In this document: in pieces, positions 34,341 to 43,377 of the stretch | Layout of the letters: each line of letters opens with the position of its first letter | How positions within the stretch are numbered: the first letter of the stretch is position 1 | Assembly: GCF_020171345.1 (NCBI RefSeq) | Contig: NZ_JAIUZM010000001.1 | Coordinates: 496,001-560,000, forward strand | DNA length: 64,000 bases | Reading direction: 5' to 3' | From: Microbulbifer agarilyticus | GTDB taxonomy: Bacteria > Pseudomonadota > Gammaproteobacteria > Pseudomonadales > Cellvibrionaceae | Notes under the pieces: model-generated | What the model saw: only the letters and a program-made list of their open reading frames with translations | What the model was told of the DNA's origin: nothing | The model's database searches: none | Program-made: the position numbers and the translations under genes

Positions 34341-34371
34341 GTTACACTGCAACATCACATTGTGGTATGCT
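34341..34371 (+). promoter_or_regulatory. Zur-like box over the merC-cobW promoter
   Basis: GTTACACTGCAAC (34341-34353) is a near-perfect dyad (one mismatch) similar to the core GTTATA-N-TATAAC of gammaproteobacterial Zur sites. It overlaps a -35-like TTACAC (34342-34347), 18 bases before TATGCT (34366-34371). The genes downstream are of the kind induced by zinc shortage. Confidence 0.5.
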
Positions 34372-34486
34372 TGCGGACGCCTCTCAGGCGCAGTAATACC
34401 TGCCTCCTGAATAACACCGCATTTTGCAAACCCCGGCACCGGTGAATCTCACGACCCGGGCGACCCAACCAATTACAAACTGACTA

Positions 34487-34882
34487 ATGGCAACACTTCA
34501 GTACTCCACCGATAAAGCCGCTATCGGCCTGTCGATTCTTTGTACGGCGCATTGCCTGCTGCTGCCACTACTGATCCTGTTGGTGCCAAGTATCGCGACC
34601 CTGACCATCGCCGGCGAAGTATTTCACCAGTGGATGGTAGCTGCCGTGCTTCCGACCAGTATTTTTGCGCTGGCAATGGGCTGTAAGACGCATAAACTGT
34701 ACCGCTTTGCTGCGCTGGGTGGTGCCGGACTGGCGATGCTGGTCCTCGCAATTCTGGCTGGCGAACAGGTTGGCGAATTCGGCGAGAAGGGACTTACCCT
34801 AGCCGGTGCCACGCTGCTGGCGCTCGCCCACCTCCAGAACTATCGTCGCTGCCGGCAGCACAACAACTGCGACTGCCACTGA
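34487..34882 (+). CDS. MerC-domain membrane protein
   Basis: A 131-residue protein with four predicted membrane helices and the MerC motif CTAHCLLLP at residues 19-27. The C terminus ends in a His/Cys-rich tail, CRQHNNCDCH, likely to bind metal. Classical MerC imports mercuric ion, but chromosomal MerC-domain proteins next to a CobW GTPase and without other mer genes are more often part of zinc homeostasis. It precedes the GTPase by 68 bases, under a Zur-like promoter. Confidence 0.8.
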   Translation: MATLQYSTDKAAIGLSILCTAHCLLLPLLILLVPSIATLTIAGEVFHQWMVAAVLPTSIFALAMGCKTHKLYRFAALGGAGLAMLVLAILAGEQVGEFGEKGLTLAGATLLALAHLQNYRRCRQHNNCDCH

Positions 34883-34950
34883 TTTGGCGCGGGCAGCTCC
34901 ACGCCCACCTGACCGCCAGTCCCGGCTGCACTTCGCCTGAGGAATATTGC

Positions 34951-35955
34951 ATGGGCTCCGACAAAGTAAAAATCTCTGCGGTTCCAACCAACATCATTAC
35001 CGGCTTCCTGGGTGCGGGGAAAACCTCGACCATTTTGCACCTGTTGAAAAGTAAACCCGCGGATGAGCGCTGGGCGGTGCTGGTGAATGAGTTTGGGGAA
35101 ATCGGCATCGATGGCAGTCTGTTTCAGGGTACGCACCGCGAAGAAGAAGGGGTGTTCATTCGCGAAGTGCCCGGCGGTTGCATGTGCTGTGCCGCCGGCC
35201 TGCCCATGCAAATTGCCCTCAACCAGTTGCTTACCCGTGCCAAGCCCGACCGCCTGCTCATTGAGCCCACCGGCCTCGGCCACCCGATTGAAGTATTGGA
35301 AACGCTCTCGGCCGAGCACTACAAAGACGTGCTGTCTATTCAGAAGATTCTCACTTTGGTAGACGCCCGCAAGCTGGCGGACGAACGCTACACCAGCCAC
35401 CAAACCTTTAACCAGCAGATCGCGATTGCCGACATCGTGGTAGGCAACAAGCAGGATCTCTACGGAGACCGGGAAAAAGCCGCGCTGCGCGAGTACGTCA
35501 AGGTGCACAGTCCAAATGCAACCGAGGTGCTGTTTGCTGAACAGGGTGAAGTGGACTTTTCCATTCTGTCCGGACCAACTGCCACCCGCGCCTCCCCGCA
35601 CTACCACGAAAGCCATGCTTCGCCCTCCGTGCAGGAAGAAGCTGAAATTCCACAAGCGGGCTTCCTCAAGGCCATCAATCAGGGCGAAAGCTATCAGAGC
35701 GTTGGCTGGCGTTTTGCCCCAGACATCGTGTTTGACCAGAAGAAGCTGTTCAACTTCTTGAGCGGCCTGACGGTGGAGCGCATGAAAGCGGTGTTTATCA
35801 CCGACGAGGGCGTGTTCGGCTACAACCTGACTCCGGATACCCTGACCGAAGTTGAACTGGACGATTGCGCAGAGAGCCGTATCGAAATCATTGCACAACA
35901 GCTGGACGACACGTGGGAAGCGCAGCTGATGGCGTGCCAGCTGCCTAGTGGATAA
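34951..35955 (+). CDS. CobW/G3E-family GTPase, probable zinc metallochaperone (ZigA/ZNG1-like)
   Basis: A 334-residue G3E GTPase. Walker A is TGFLGAGKT (17-25); the metal-binding CxCC motif is C77-M-C79-C80 in GGCMCC; LIEPTGLGHP and VGNKQDL are the Walker B and guanine-specificity blocks. The C-terminal CobW_C domain begins near residue 240. Members of this group deliver zinc to client proteins when zinc is scarce; the histidine-rich stretch at about residue 215 (HYHESH) fits that. ATG at 34951 follows GAGGA. Its pairing with MerC and the upstream Zur-like box support the role. Confidence 0.85.
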   Translation: MGSDKVKISAVPTNIITGFLGAGKTSTILHLLKSKPADERWAVLVNEFGEIGIDGSLFQGTHREEEGVFIREVPGGCMCCAAGLPMQIALNQLLTRAKPDRLLIEPTGLGHPIEVLETLSAEHYKDVLSIQKILTLVDARKLADERYTSHQTFNQQIAIADIVVGNKQDLYGDREKAALREYVKVHSPNATEVLFAEQGEVDFSILSGPTATRASPHYHESHASPSVQEEAEIPQAGFLKAINQGESYQSVGWRFAPDIVFDQKKLFNFLSGLTVERMKAVFITDEGVFGYNLTPDTLTEVELDDCAESRIEIIAQQLDDTWEAQLMACQLPSG

Positions 35956-35992
35956 TTAGCGCCTTGGCGACGCTTTTTGAATGCCGCAATTT

Positions 35993-36706
35993 TTAGGTGG
36001 TCGCGCTTAAAAATTGATGACTCTCGCCAATCTCTGGCGCACAACAGCCTCGAGTGGCGAGGTAGTGCTGGTTAAAGATTCTGAAGTAATGCTGTAGTGT
36101 CAGTGCTGGCTGCTCTTCACCGGCAAGCAACAGACAGCTGATCGCCGCTTCGGCGGTGGAAAAGCGGTGGCTTCTGCCTGAGTCACGCACCGAGTAAGAG
36201 CGCACCAGGGTTTCCGGCAAACTCAAGCACGGAACATCATCCAGCCAGCGGCTGAGGCCAATCATACGACTGCACTGTTTCCAGGTGCCATCGAGAATGA
36301 TCAGTGTGTTTTTTTTATCGCTCGCCGGCACGCTGTGTACCACCTCGCGAGCACTATTCTCGGTGCCATCTGCAGGAAAAACCACAAAGCAATTTCGCTC
36401 TGGATCCTGCAGCAACTGCTTCAACTCCGCTGGTGCCTCCTGCCGGTTCCACAGGAAAGCCGGCGTTTCCGGAAACACATCCACGATTAGGCGCCCAGTA
36501 TTGGTGGGCTTGAACAGCTCCTTGCGGTGCATCAGCAACACAAAGTCCAGTGCACTTTCCGCTTGCGGCCGCCATGCACACATACACGCAAACGCGCCCA
36601 TCTGGCAGTCCGGGCAGCGCTTCACGCTTTTGCCTTTGGCCTGAAAAGGTTTGGTGGATTTTGCCAGTTCCTGGTCGCGCAGGCGGGTATAGCTGTTGGA
36701 ATTCAT
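35993..36706 (-). CDS. DTW-domain protein, tRNA-uridine aminocarboxypropyltransferase-like
   Basis: A 237-residue DTW-domain protein. A zinc-finger-like CPDCQ ... CMC cluster lies near the N terminus and the signature LDGTWKQ (D-x-T-W) near residue 145, followed by RSYSVRDSGRSHRFSTAEA. E. coli TapT, of this family, makes acp3U47 in tRNAs from SAM. Size and domain match TapT; a TSR3-type rRNA role is less likely. ATG at 36706 with GAAG upstream is used; a GTG at 36736 is possible. It converges with the GTPase gene. Confidence 0.8.
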   Translation of the reverse strand: MNSNSYTRLRDQELAKSTKPFQAKGKSVKRCPDCQMGAFACMCAWRPQAESALDFVLLMHRKELFKPTNTGRLIVDVFPETPAFLWNRQEAPAELKQLLQDPERNCFVVFPADGTENSAREVVHSVPASDKKNTLIILDGTWKQCSRMIGLSRWLDDVPCLSLPETLVRSYSVRDSGRSHRFSTAEAAISCLLLAGEEQPALTLQHYFRIFNQHYLATRGCCAPEIGESHQFLSATT

Positions 36707-37090
36707 AAACTTCGCAGGGAGCGGAATTGCTGTCACTTTTCCGTAGTGGAAAACGGCGAGATTTTACACATTGATGCGGTGCATGTCCCAGCGCTATTTG
36801 TTACCCATGGGTCAGGGATAAGCGCCGCAACCCACCATCGACACACCCACCACGAAGCCCTCATTGCAGCCCCCGGAAGGACTCATCTAGCCCACCCCGG
36901 CAACTTCCGTACGCCATGCTACTTTTAGTGTTGCTCTCGCACGCGGCTTTCCGAATCACGAGATCGCTTGCGCGCGCTGCGTTCCGGGTCACCTAAACAC
37001 AAACAGGCCCGGCGATTTCTCAAGATCCGGCTGGCGATCCATCACGATAATCCGATCGCCTGCATCAACCGGTGTGACATGGAGTTAACC
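36707..37090. other. divergent intergenic region, no gene seen
   Basis: 384 bases between the DTW gene and the OmpW-like gene. The reading frame of the latter extends back to 36968, but its proper start with a ribosome site is at 37091. No convincing promoter or operator was found; only a short ACCCATGGGT palindrome near 36804. Confidence 0.4.
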
Positions 37091-37840
37091 ATGAAAAGAC
37101 TCAGGCTGGCCGCTTGCGTGGCAATTCTGTTCCCGATTTTTGCAACTGCCCAGATTCCTGTTTCCGATGTCGACCTCACCCGGTTTTACCTGCGCATTGG
37201 CGCCAGCTCGGTGCACCCCGATGACAGCCATAGCTCCCTGAAGTACTACCTGTTTCAGGACTGGGAGCTTTACCGCACAAACTGGGAGACCGATGACGAC
37301 ACCACTTGGAATATCTCCGGTGTATGGCGGCCACTGCCTTACCTTGGCGTGGAACTGCTGCATGTAGGCGACTCCGATCACCCACTCTCTCTGGGAAATT
37401 TTCGCGCACGCCCCGGCCGGGACAATATCCACTTTGGCCGATTTAGCCTCTCCTCCACCAATCTGTTCGTTAACTGGTATATGACAGATCTGGATTGTCT
37501 GGGCCAACCCTACCTGGGCATCGGCGTGAATTATTCCGATTACCATGACGACCACCTGTACCCGGAGTTTCAGGACTACCTGATGGGCAGTGGCATGGCG
37601 ACAGGTCCGGGCCATTTCGGTGTGGGCCACTCCTGGGGAGCCACTGCGCAACTGGGTGTGGACTGGCGACTGGGGTGGGGCAAGATGCGCTCCTGGCTTA
37701 TCAATGCCGCCGTGATTTACGTCGACTCCAGCGTCGATGCCGAGGTTACCTTCCCCACAACGCTCGGTTACGAGCGGCTTTATTCAGACTTCAACACCGA
37801 CCCATGGACATTCAACCTGGGCGTCACCTATGAGTTCTGA
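37091..37840 (+). CDS. OmpW-family outer-membrane protein
   Basis: A 249-residue outer-membrane barrel. A signal peptide ends ATA|QI near residue 20. The chain has alternating beta-strand patterns, ends GVTYEF with C-terminal phenylalanine, and has OmpW landmarks: LPYLGVELLHVG, QPYLGIGVNYSDYHD and GATAQLGVDWRL. OmpW barrels are eight-stranded channels for small hydrophobic molecules. ATG at 37091 follows GGAG at a good distance. Its last 11 bases overlap the start of the autotransporter gene, so the two are probably translationally coupled. Confidence 0.8.
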   Translation: MKRLRLAACVAILFPIFATAQIPVSDVDLTRFYLRIGASSVHPDDSHSSLKYYLFQDWELYRTNWETDDDTTWNISGVWRPLPYLGVELLHVGDSDHPLSLGNFRARPGRDNIHFGRFSLSSTNLFVNWYMTDLDCLGQPYLGIGVNYSDYHDDHLYPEFQDYLMGSGMATGPGHFGVGHSWGATAQLGVDWRLGWGKMRSWLINAAVIYVDSSVDAEVTFPTTLGYERLYSDFNTDPWTFNLGVTYEF

Positions 37841-40181
37841 CACCCGGCCGCACGGCGCTACACCAATGGGCACCGGCGTATTCTGGATAATCGGGTTCAT
37901 TGCTTTACTGCTGTTGCCAATGCCAGCCAGAGCCGACTGCTCGCCGGGAAATATTGGTACCGAAGGCCCGGATACCATCCGGTGTGACGCAGACAACGAT
38001 GCTGCCGGTGCCGACGTAGACGCACTTGGTGGTAACGATGTACTCAATCTAGATGGCGGCACCATTGGTATCGCCAATGCGGGCACTGGCGATGACCAGA
38101 TCAACGTCAATGGTGCGGTGATCGACACCAACCTGTTCACTGGAGATGGCCACGATACCGTGATTGTGGAAAACCGCGACTCACAGATCGGTAACTTCTT
38201 TAACGGCGGTTTGGATACCGGCGATGGGGACGACCGTATTGAGATATACGATGGCCTGACCTTTCGCCTGAACGCAGGTGCTGGCGACGACTCTCTACTG
38301 CTCGATGGCGGCTTCATATTCGAAATCGCAGACATGGGCGCTGGCGACGATACGTTTTATTACGACGAGGGCATTATCAACCACTTTTTGGGAGGCAGCG
38401 GCTCCGACTATCTGGAGATTGACGCCCGCGCCTTCGACGAGGAAGACACCATACTCGACGGTGGCGATGATGCCACCGCAGACGATGGTGATATCGACAC
38501 GCTGCGCTTCAAACTCGATCACCTGCTTGATGGCAGCAAGCTGTTGAATTGGGAGAACCTGATTATCAATGGCAGCTCCAAGCTGCGCATGTTCAACGAG
38601 CTGACCGTCGGTGGCGGGCGCAGCGGAGGCGAATCACTTGGGCTGGACATCCGTTTCGGCGGTATCCTGGAGCCGACCGATACCAAGTTTGCCATCTTTG
38701 GCGACGTGCAAAATGCCGGCACCCTCGACCTGGAAAACGGTGTCTTCAATCAGCTCAATATCGCCACCCATGACGACGGACGTTTTGGCTCCTATCATGG
38801 CCGCGATGGACGCCTGTGGATGGATACACAACTCGCCGGTGACAACGCACCAACCGATTTTCTCGCCATCGCCGGCAATGCGAGCGGGCGCACCTTTGTC
38901 GATATTTTTAACCTTGGCGGAAATGGCGCACTCACCGTTGGCGATGGTATTCCCATCATCCAGGTGCAGGGCAATAACCCACTGCGTGCCTTTACCCTCG
39001 CACCGGACTACACAGGATTCGATGGGCGCTCGGCGATTGTCGGCGGCGCCTATGGTTACACATTGCACCGTGGCGGCATCGATGGCGGGAGTAACGACAC
39101 CTGGTTCCTGCGCTCTACGATCAGCAACCCGTTCAATGGCAGTGGCAACCTCATCCCGCGCTGGCAACCGGGTGCCGTGCTGTACGAAACCTACGCCCAG
39201 TCCATTCGCCGCATGAACACACCGACCACGTTGCGCAAACGTGTGGGCAATCGTTTCTGGGCCGGCACCAGCTTCAGGGATCGCGGTACCTGCTGTTACG
39301 GCGAAGCCGTAGAACGCACCATCGACGGCGGCGGCTGGTGGATGCGTGTGAACACCGAATACAACGACAATGCACCAGAAGAGTCGACCGCACACGCCGA
39401 ATGGCAGCAGGATTTCGGCCAGGTACAAATCGGTAGCGACGTCTCCTTCGATCCTGCGGTGTACTACGGCCGCATGATGCTCGGCGTGTTCGCCCAGTAC
39501 GGCAGTGGCAGCACCGAGCTCGACAGTTTCTTTGGTCGCGGCGATATCGATACCGATTACTTCGGTGTCGGCGCGTCCCTGACCTGGCACGGCAGCCAGG
39601 GCAGTTACGCCGATATACAGGCGCAGTTCAACTGGTTTGACTCAGACCTGTATTCCAGCGAGCTCTGGTATCTGGGCAAAGACAATGATGCCGTCGGCTT
39701 TAATTTTTCCGTCGAAGGCGGGCACAGTTTCAAACTGTGTGATTTCTACTCCCTGACCCCGCAATTGCAACTCGCGTTCACTGCGGAAGACATCGACGAC
39801 AATCAAGACCCCTACGGCGCCAGTATGACGGACGCAGAAAATCAGGGGGGCTTTGCCCGCATGGGCGTCGCTTTCGAGCAACGCCTCAGCCAGCGGGTGA
39901 ACCGCAATATGTACGGCAACCTGTTGCTGGAACGCATGGGCTTTTACGCCATTGCCAATACCTACTTCTATTTTGACGACCAGACCGAAGTGAAGGTATC
40001 CGGTACCTCACTGTTTCAGGAACGGGATCAGTGGTGGGGACGAGTTGGCGCCGGCTTTACTTACGACGAATGCGGTGACGGTTGCTCGGTCTACGGCGAG
40101 CTGGACTACGCGACCAGCCTGAACAACCTGGGGGATAGTTACAGCGTGCAGCTGACCTTCGGTTTTCGCTACAAGTGGTAA
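37830..40181 (+). CDS. autotransporter with RTX-like repeat passenger
   Basis: A 784-residue type V secreted or surface protein. The signal peptide ends ARA|DC at residue 35, after an extended N terminus. Residues about 66-197 hold seven glycine/aspartate repeats of the RTX kind (LGGNDVLNL, AGTGDDQIN, TGDGHDTVI, AGAGDDSLLL, MGAGDDTFYY). A beta-helix-like passenger follows (200-480), then an autotransporter barrel from about 520 ending LTFGFRYKW with the terminal aromatic residue. ATG at 37830 overlaps the ompW-like stop; ATG at 37866 is an alternative. The passenger function is unknown: adhesion or calcium binding is possible. Confidence 0.8.
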   Translation: MSSDTRPHGATPMGTGVFWIIGFIALLLLPMPARADCSPGNIGTEGPDTIRCDADNDAAGADVDALGGNDVLNLDGGTIGIANAGTGDDQINVNGAVIDTNLFTGDGHDTVIVENRDSQIGNFFNGGLDTGDGDDRIEIYDGLTFRLNAGAGDDSLLLDGGFIFEIADMGAGDDTFYYDEGIINHFLGGSGSDYLEIDARAFDEEDTILDGGDDATADDGDIDTLRFKLDHLLDGSKLLNWENLIINGSSKLRMFNELTVGGGRSGGESLGLDIRFGGILEPTDTKFAIFGDVQNAGTLDLENGVFNQLNIATHDDGRFGSYHGRDGRLWMDTQLAGDNAPTDFLAIAGNASGRTFVDIFNLGGNGALTVGDGIPIIQVQGNNPLRAFTLAPDYTGFDGRSAIVGGAYGYTLHRGGIDGGSNDTWFLRSTISNPFNGSGNLIPRWQPGAVLYETYAQSIRRMNTPTTLRKRVGNRFWAGTSFRDRGTCCYGEAVERTIDGGGWWMRVNTEYNDNAPEESTAHAEWQQDFGQVQIGSDVSFDPAVYYGRMMLGVFAQYGSGSTELDSFFGRGDIDTDYFGVGASLTWHGSQGSYADIQAQFNWFDSDLYSSELWYLGKDNDAVGFNFSVEGGHSFKLCDFYSLTPQLQLAFTAEDIDDNQDPYGASMTDAENQGGFARMGVAFEQRLSQRVNRNMYGNLLLERMGFYAIANTYFYFDDQTEVKVSGTSLFQERDQWWGRVGAGFTYDECGDGCSVYGELDYATSLNNLGDSYSVQLTFGFRYKW

Positions 40182-40250
40182 TTACCCCTCACTGAATCGC
40201 TCGGAAATTCGCAAGTATCGAGCGTCAGCCGAATTCCCTATACTCGCCCC

Positions 40251-41156
40251 ATGAGTGCCCTACTGCCTATCGCTACCCCGGATCACTGGGATAACTTCCT
40301 GTGGATGTTGAATACCACCGACATCGCACCGGAGTTTCCACTGCCGTGGTTGCCACAGGCGCGGCGCCGGGCACTGGCGGAATACTTCTCAACCTCTGGA
40401 GTACGCGCGCAACTTGAGGCTCCTCTGCTGGAAACCCTGCAGCAGTGCAGCAGCCGTCGCCTCGGCATTTACTTCGAACAGCTCTGGGCCTTCGCTTTCA
40501 CTCACCACCCGGACTACACCCTACTTGCCCGCAACCTGCCCATTCGCGCCGAAGGCAAAACTCTGGGTGAGCTGGACTTCGTGGTACGCCATCATCCGGA
40601 CGGCGCAGTGGAACACTGGGAGCTGGCACTCAAGTTCTACCTGCAGATAGGCGACTACTGGGTGGGGCCCGGCCTTAAGGATCGCCTGGATATCAAACTG
40701 CTGCGCATGCGCGACCACCAGTTGCCGGTAGCGCTCAGCGATACCGCCAGCGCAATCTTGGGCAATCAGGGCATTCAGCTGGACCGACAGTGGGCGCTGA
40801 TGCCCGGCCGCCTGTTCCGGCCGCTGGCATCGCTGCCTGCACCGGCCCCGTTGCCGGGAGATTACTGGTGGGCCGACCTCGCCACCTTTCGCGCCTATTT
40901 CCCCACTGCCCACAGGGACAATGTCGATACCTGGTACCAGCTGCCCAAGTCCTGCTGGCTTGCCCGCTATCAGATGCACATCGCTGACAACACACCCGCT
41001 ACTACTGAGGCAGAGCCCGAGCTTAGCGAAGCGCTGCTATCTCGCGGCCCCATCTGTGTGGCCCGCACTGCGCCAGAGGGCGAACTGAGCCGCGGCTTCC
41101 TGGTGCCGGCAGACTGGCGAGCGCGTGCACTGGCATCCATTCCCCGCCAAGCCTGA
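40251..41156 (+). CDS. DUF1853 family protein
   Basis: A 301-residue soluble protein. Family blocks include RRLGIYFEQLWAFAF, GKTLGELDFVV and WELALKFYL, and LGPGLKDRLDIKL-like sequence (WVGPGLKDRLDIK). The E-L-D-F and E-L-A-L-K-F pattern looks like the PD-(D/E)xK nuclease core, so a nuclease-like fold is conceivable, but no activity is known for DUF1853. It is separated by 70 bases from the autotransporter and probably has its own transcript. Confidence 0.72.
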   Translation: MSALLPIATPDHWDNFLWMLNTTDIAPEFPLPWLPQARRRALAEYFSTSGVRAQLEAPLLETLQQCSSRRLGIYFEQLWAFAFTHHPDYTLLARNLPIRAEGKTLGELDFVVRHHPDGAVEHWELALKFYLQIGDYWVGPGLKDRLDIKLLRMRDHQLPVALSDTASAILGNQGIQLDRQWALMPGRLFRPLASLPAPAPLPGDYWWADLATFRAYFPTAHRDNVDTWYQLPKSCWLARYQMHIADNTPATTEAEPELSEALLSRGPICVARTAPEGELSRGFLVPADWRARALASIPRQA

Positions 41157-41237
41157 TAGCAACCCTCCCGGCAGTGCTCCCGCGCAAAGCGACGCACCGC
41201 CACCCCTGATCGGGTAACCACGGCCACACAATCCTGC

Positions 41238-41283
41238 TTGACACAGATCAATTTACATTTACAATTTTCAGAAATTTCTGAAA
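41238..41283 (+). promoter_or_regulatory. GbsR-cio promoter with palindromic operator
   Basis: A strong sigma70 promoter, TTGACA (41238-41243) and TACAAT (41260-41265) 16 bases apart, is directly followed by the perfect 18-base palindrome TTTCAGAAATTTCTGAAA (41266-41283), which would cover the transcription start. The regulator gene begins at 41305, so autorepression by the GbsR-type protein is likely. Confidence 0.75.
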
Positions 41284-41304
41284 GTTAAGAAGAAACCGAA
41301 ATAG

Positions 41305-41874
41305 ATGAAGCTTTCCAATCAAGCGCAGGCCTTCGTATTACATTTTGGGGAGATGGGGAGCCGCTGGGGATTCAATCGCACCGTCGGCCAGATGTTCGCC
41401 CTGATGACCATCCACAACGAGCCGGTAAACGCCGATCAGTTGGCGGAGGCACTGAAAATCAGTCGCGGCAATGTGAGCATGGGGCTCAAGGAACTGCAGG
41501 CCTGGCGCCTGATTGAACTGCATCACCAACCCGGTGACCGCAAGGACTACTTTACCGCTGCGGGGAGTATCTGGGACCTAGCGCGTACCGTCTTCGAGGA
41601 ACGGCGCAAGCGGGAGCTGGATCCGACCCTCACCCTGCTGCGCCAGCTGCTGCTCACCGAACCGCGGGACGAGCAGGAAAGCGTCGCACAAGAGAAAATC
41701 CAGGAGGTATACAGCCTGCTGGAAATGCTCGACCAGTTTGCCAATACGCTCAGCAAACTGGATGAAAAAGACCTGCTCAAGCTCATGAAACTCGGATCTG
41801 GGCTAAACAAGTTGTTGGACCTTAAATCCAAAGCCAGCGGGTCCGGCGCAAAGAAAAATTCAACACGCAAATAA
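41305..41874 (+). CDS. GbsR/MarR-family transcriptional regulator
   Basis: A 189-residue regulator of the GbsR branch of MarR proteins. The family opening FVLHFGEMGSRWGFNRTVGQMFALM is seen, then the winged helix with NADQLAEALKISRGNVSMGLKELQAW (recognition helix) and GDRKDYFTAA (wing), and a coiled-coil C-terminal arm. In Bacillus, GbsR senses choline; homologues next to bd-type oxidase genes in proteobacteria have no known ligand. A palindrome lies on its own promoter, and cioAB follows 114 bases downstream. Confidence 0.85.
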   Translation: MKLSNQAQAFVLHFGEMGSRWGFNRTVGQMFALMTIHNEPVNADQLAEALKISRGNVSMGLKELQAWRLIELHHQPGDRKDYFTAAGSIWDLARTVFEERRKRELDPTLTLLRQLLLTEPRDEQESVAQEKIQEVYSLLEMLDQFANTLSKLDEKDLLKLMKLGSGLNKLLDLKSKASGSGAKKNSTRK

Positions 41875-41988
41875 TCACTGCCAAGCTCGCCAGTTTCACA
41901 ACCCGGGAGTGCGGCACCGGGCTAAACATCGCCGCACGCTGTTACAAGCTGCGGCCACCCCGGTCGCGGCTGCTCTCTAGAGGTGCCC

Positions 41989-43377
41989 ATGCTGGATACA
42001 CTGCTGCTCTCCCGAATACAGTTCGCTGCCAATATCAGTTTTCACATTCTGTTCCCTACCATCACCATCGCGCTCTGTTGGATTCTGGTCTTTTTCAAGC
42101 TTCGCTTCGACTTCACCAATGACCCGGTATGGATGCGCGCTTATCGCTTCTGGGTGAAAGTTTTTGCCCTGACCTTCGCTCTAGGCGTGGTAAGCGGTAT
42201 TACCATGTCGTTCCAGTTCGGCACCAACTGGCCGGGATATATGGAAACGGTGGGTAACATTGCCGGGCCGCTCTTGGGCTATGAAGTGCTGACCGCTTTT
42301 TTCCTCGAAGCAACCTTTCTCGGCATTATGCTATTCGGCATCAAGCGCGTGCCCAGTAAAGTCCATACATTTTCTGCACTCATGGTAGCAGTGGGCACCA
42401 CGCTCTCGGCCTTCTGGATCCTGGCACTCAATTCCTGGATGCAAACACCCACCGGGCACGAAATGCGCGACGGTGTTGCGCATGCGGTTAGCTGGGTGGA
42501 AATTATTTTCAACCCCTCTTTCCCCTATCGACTAACGCATATGCTGCTGGCCTCGGGCCTTACCGCGTCCTTTTTCGTCTGCGGCATTTCCGCCTACCGC
42601 ATCCTCAAGGGCGACCTAAAGCTGGCCCCGCGGCTGGCACTGAAAACTGGCCTGATCGTCGCCGCCATACTTGCCCCGATACAGGCTTTCGTCGGTGACG
42701 CCCATGGACTCAACACCTTCAAGTACCAGCCGCAAAAGATTGCCGCGATGGAAGGGGTGTGGGAGACAGAAGACGGCGCGCCATTATTGCTGTTCGCCAT
42801 CCCCAATGAAGAGACCCGCAGCAATGACTTCGCCATTGGCATTCCCAAACTCGCCAGCCTGATCCTCACCCACGATCCCGATGGCAAAATTCTGGGGCTC
42901 AACGAGTTCCCCAACGACCATCCCCCGGTAGCGCCGATGTTCTTTGGCTTCCGCATCATGGTGGGCATGGGGATTCTTATGCTCATCACCGCGTGGACAG
43001 GCTGCTACTTTCTATACCGCAAAAAGACTTTATCGACGACCTATTTAAAGTGGCTTGTAATGATGACCTTTGCCGGCTGGGTGGCAACCCTTGCGGGCTG
43101 GTATGTTACCGAGATCGGACGGCAGCCATGGCTGGTCACGGGGATCTTGAGGACCGCAGATGCCGTCACGCCGATCGCGCCAAACAACGTGGCTCTCTCA
43201 CTCGCCCTTTATCTAACCACCTATACCGTCTTGATGTGGGCGTATATCCACACCCTGAAGCGCATGGCTCTCAAGGCCGTCACCGTGGAGGAATTTGAAA
43301 CCGCTGAACCCAGAGCACACGGCAACCTGCCGAATGTACCCAAGGTAAAAGTCGATACCAGCGGAGGTGTGGCATGA
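41989..43377 (+). CDS. cioA: cytochrome bd-type ubiquinol oxidase subunit I (CIO type)
   Basis: A 462-residue subunit I. It has the CydA opening LLSRIQFAANISFHILFPT with the heme b595 histidine, GVVSGITMSFQFGTNWPGY, and the conserved EATFLGIMLFG with a key glutamate. The Q loop around GDAHGLNTFKYQPQKIAAMEG is short, as in the cyanide-insensitive oxidases (CIO) rather than the long-loop E. coli enzyme. It oxidises quinol and reduces oxygen at low proton-pumping cost. ATG at 41989 has AGAGG upstream; the GTG two codons earlier is less likely. Stop overlaps the start of subunit II. Confidence 0.92.
   Translation: MLDTLLLSRIQFAANISFHILFPTITIALCWILVFFKLRFDFTNDPVWMRAYRFWVKVFALTFALGVVSGITMSFQFGTNWPGYMETVGNIAGPLLGYEVLTAFFLEATFLGIMLFGIKRVPSKVHTFSALMVAVGTTLSAFWILALNSWMQTPTGHEMRDGVAHAVSWVEIIFNPSFPYRLTHMLLASGLTASFFVCGISAYRILKGDLKLAPRLALKTGLIVAAILAPIQAFVGDAHGLNTFKYQPQKIAAMEGVWETEDGAPLLLFAIPNEETRSNDFAIGIPKLASLILTHDPDGKILGLNEFPNDHPPVAPMFFGFRIMVGMGILMLITAWTGCYFLYRKKTLSTTYLKWLVMMTFAGWVATLAGWYVTEIGRQPWLVTGILRTADAVTPIAPNNVALSLALYLTTYTVLMWAYIHTLKRMALKAVTVEEFETAEPRAHGNLPNVPKVKVDTSGGVA

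Noticed and set aside
34487-34882. mercury resistance operon
   Set aside because: Only a MerC-domain gene is present; no merR, merT, merP or merA. The neighbour is a zinc-type GTPase.
34840-35898. 352-codon open frame on the minus strand
   Set aside because: It is antisense to the CobW-type GTPase with its clear GTP and CxCC motifs.
38634-39590. 318-codon open frame on the minus strand
   Set aside because: It is antisense to the autotransporter gene and lacks recognisable motifs.
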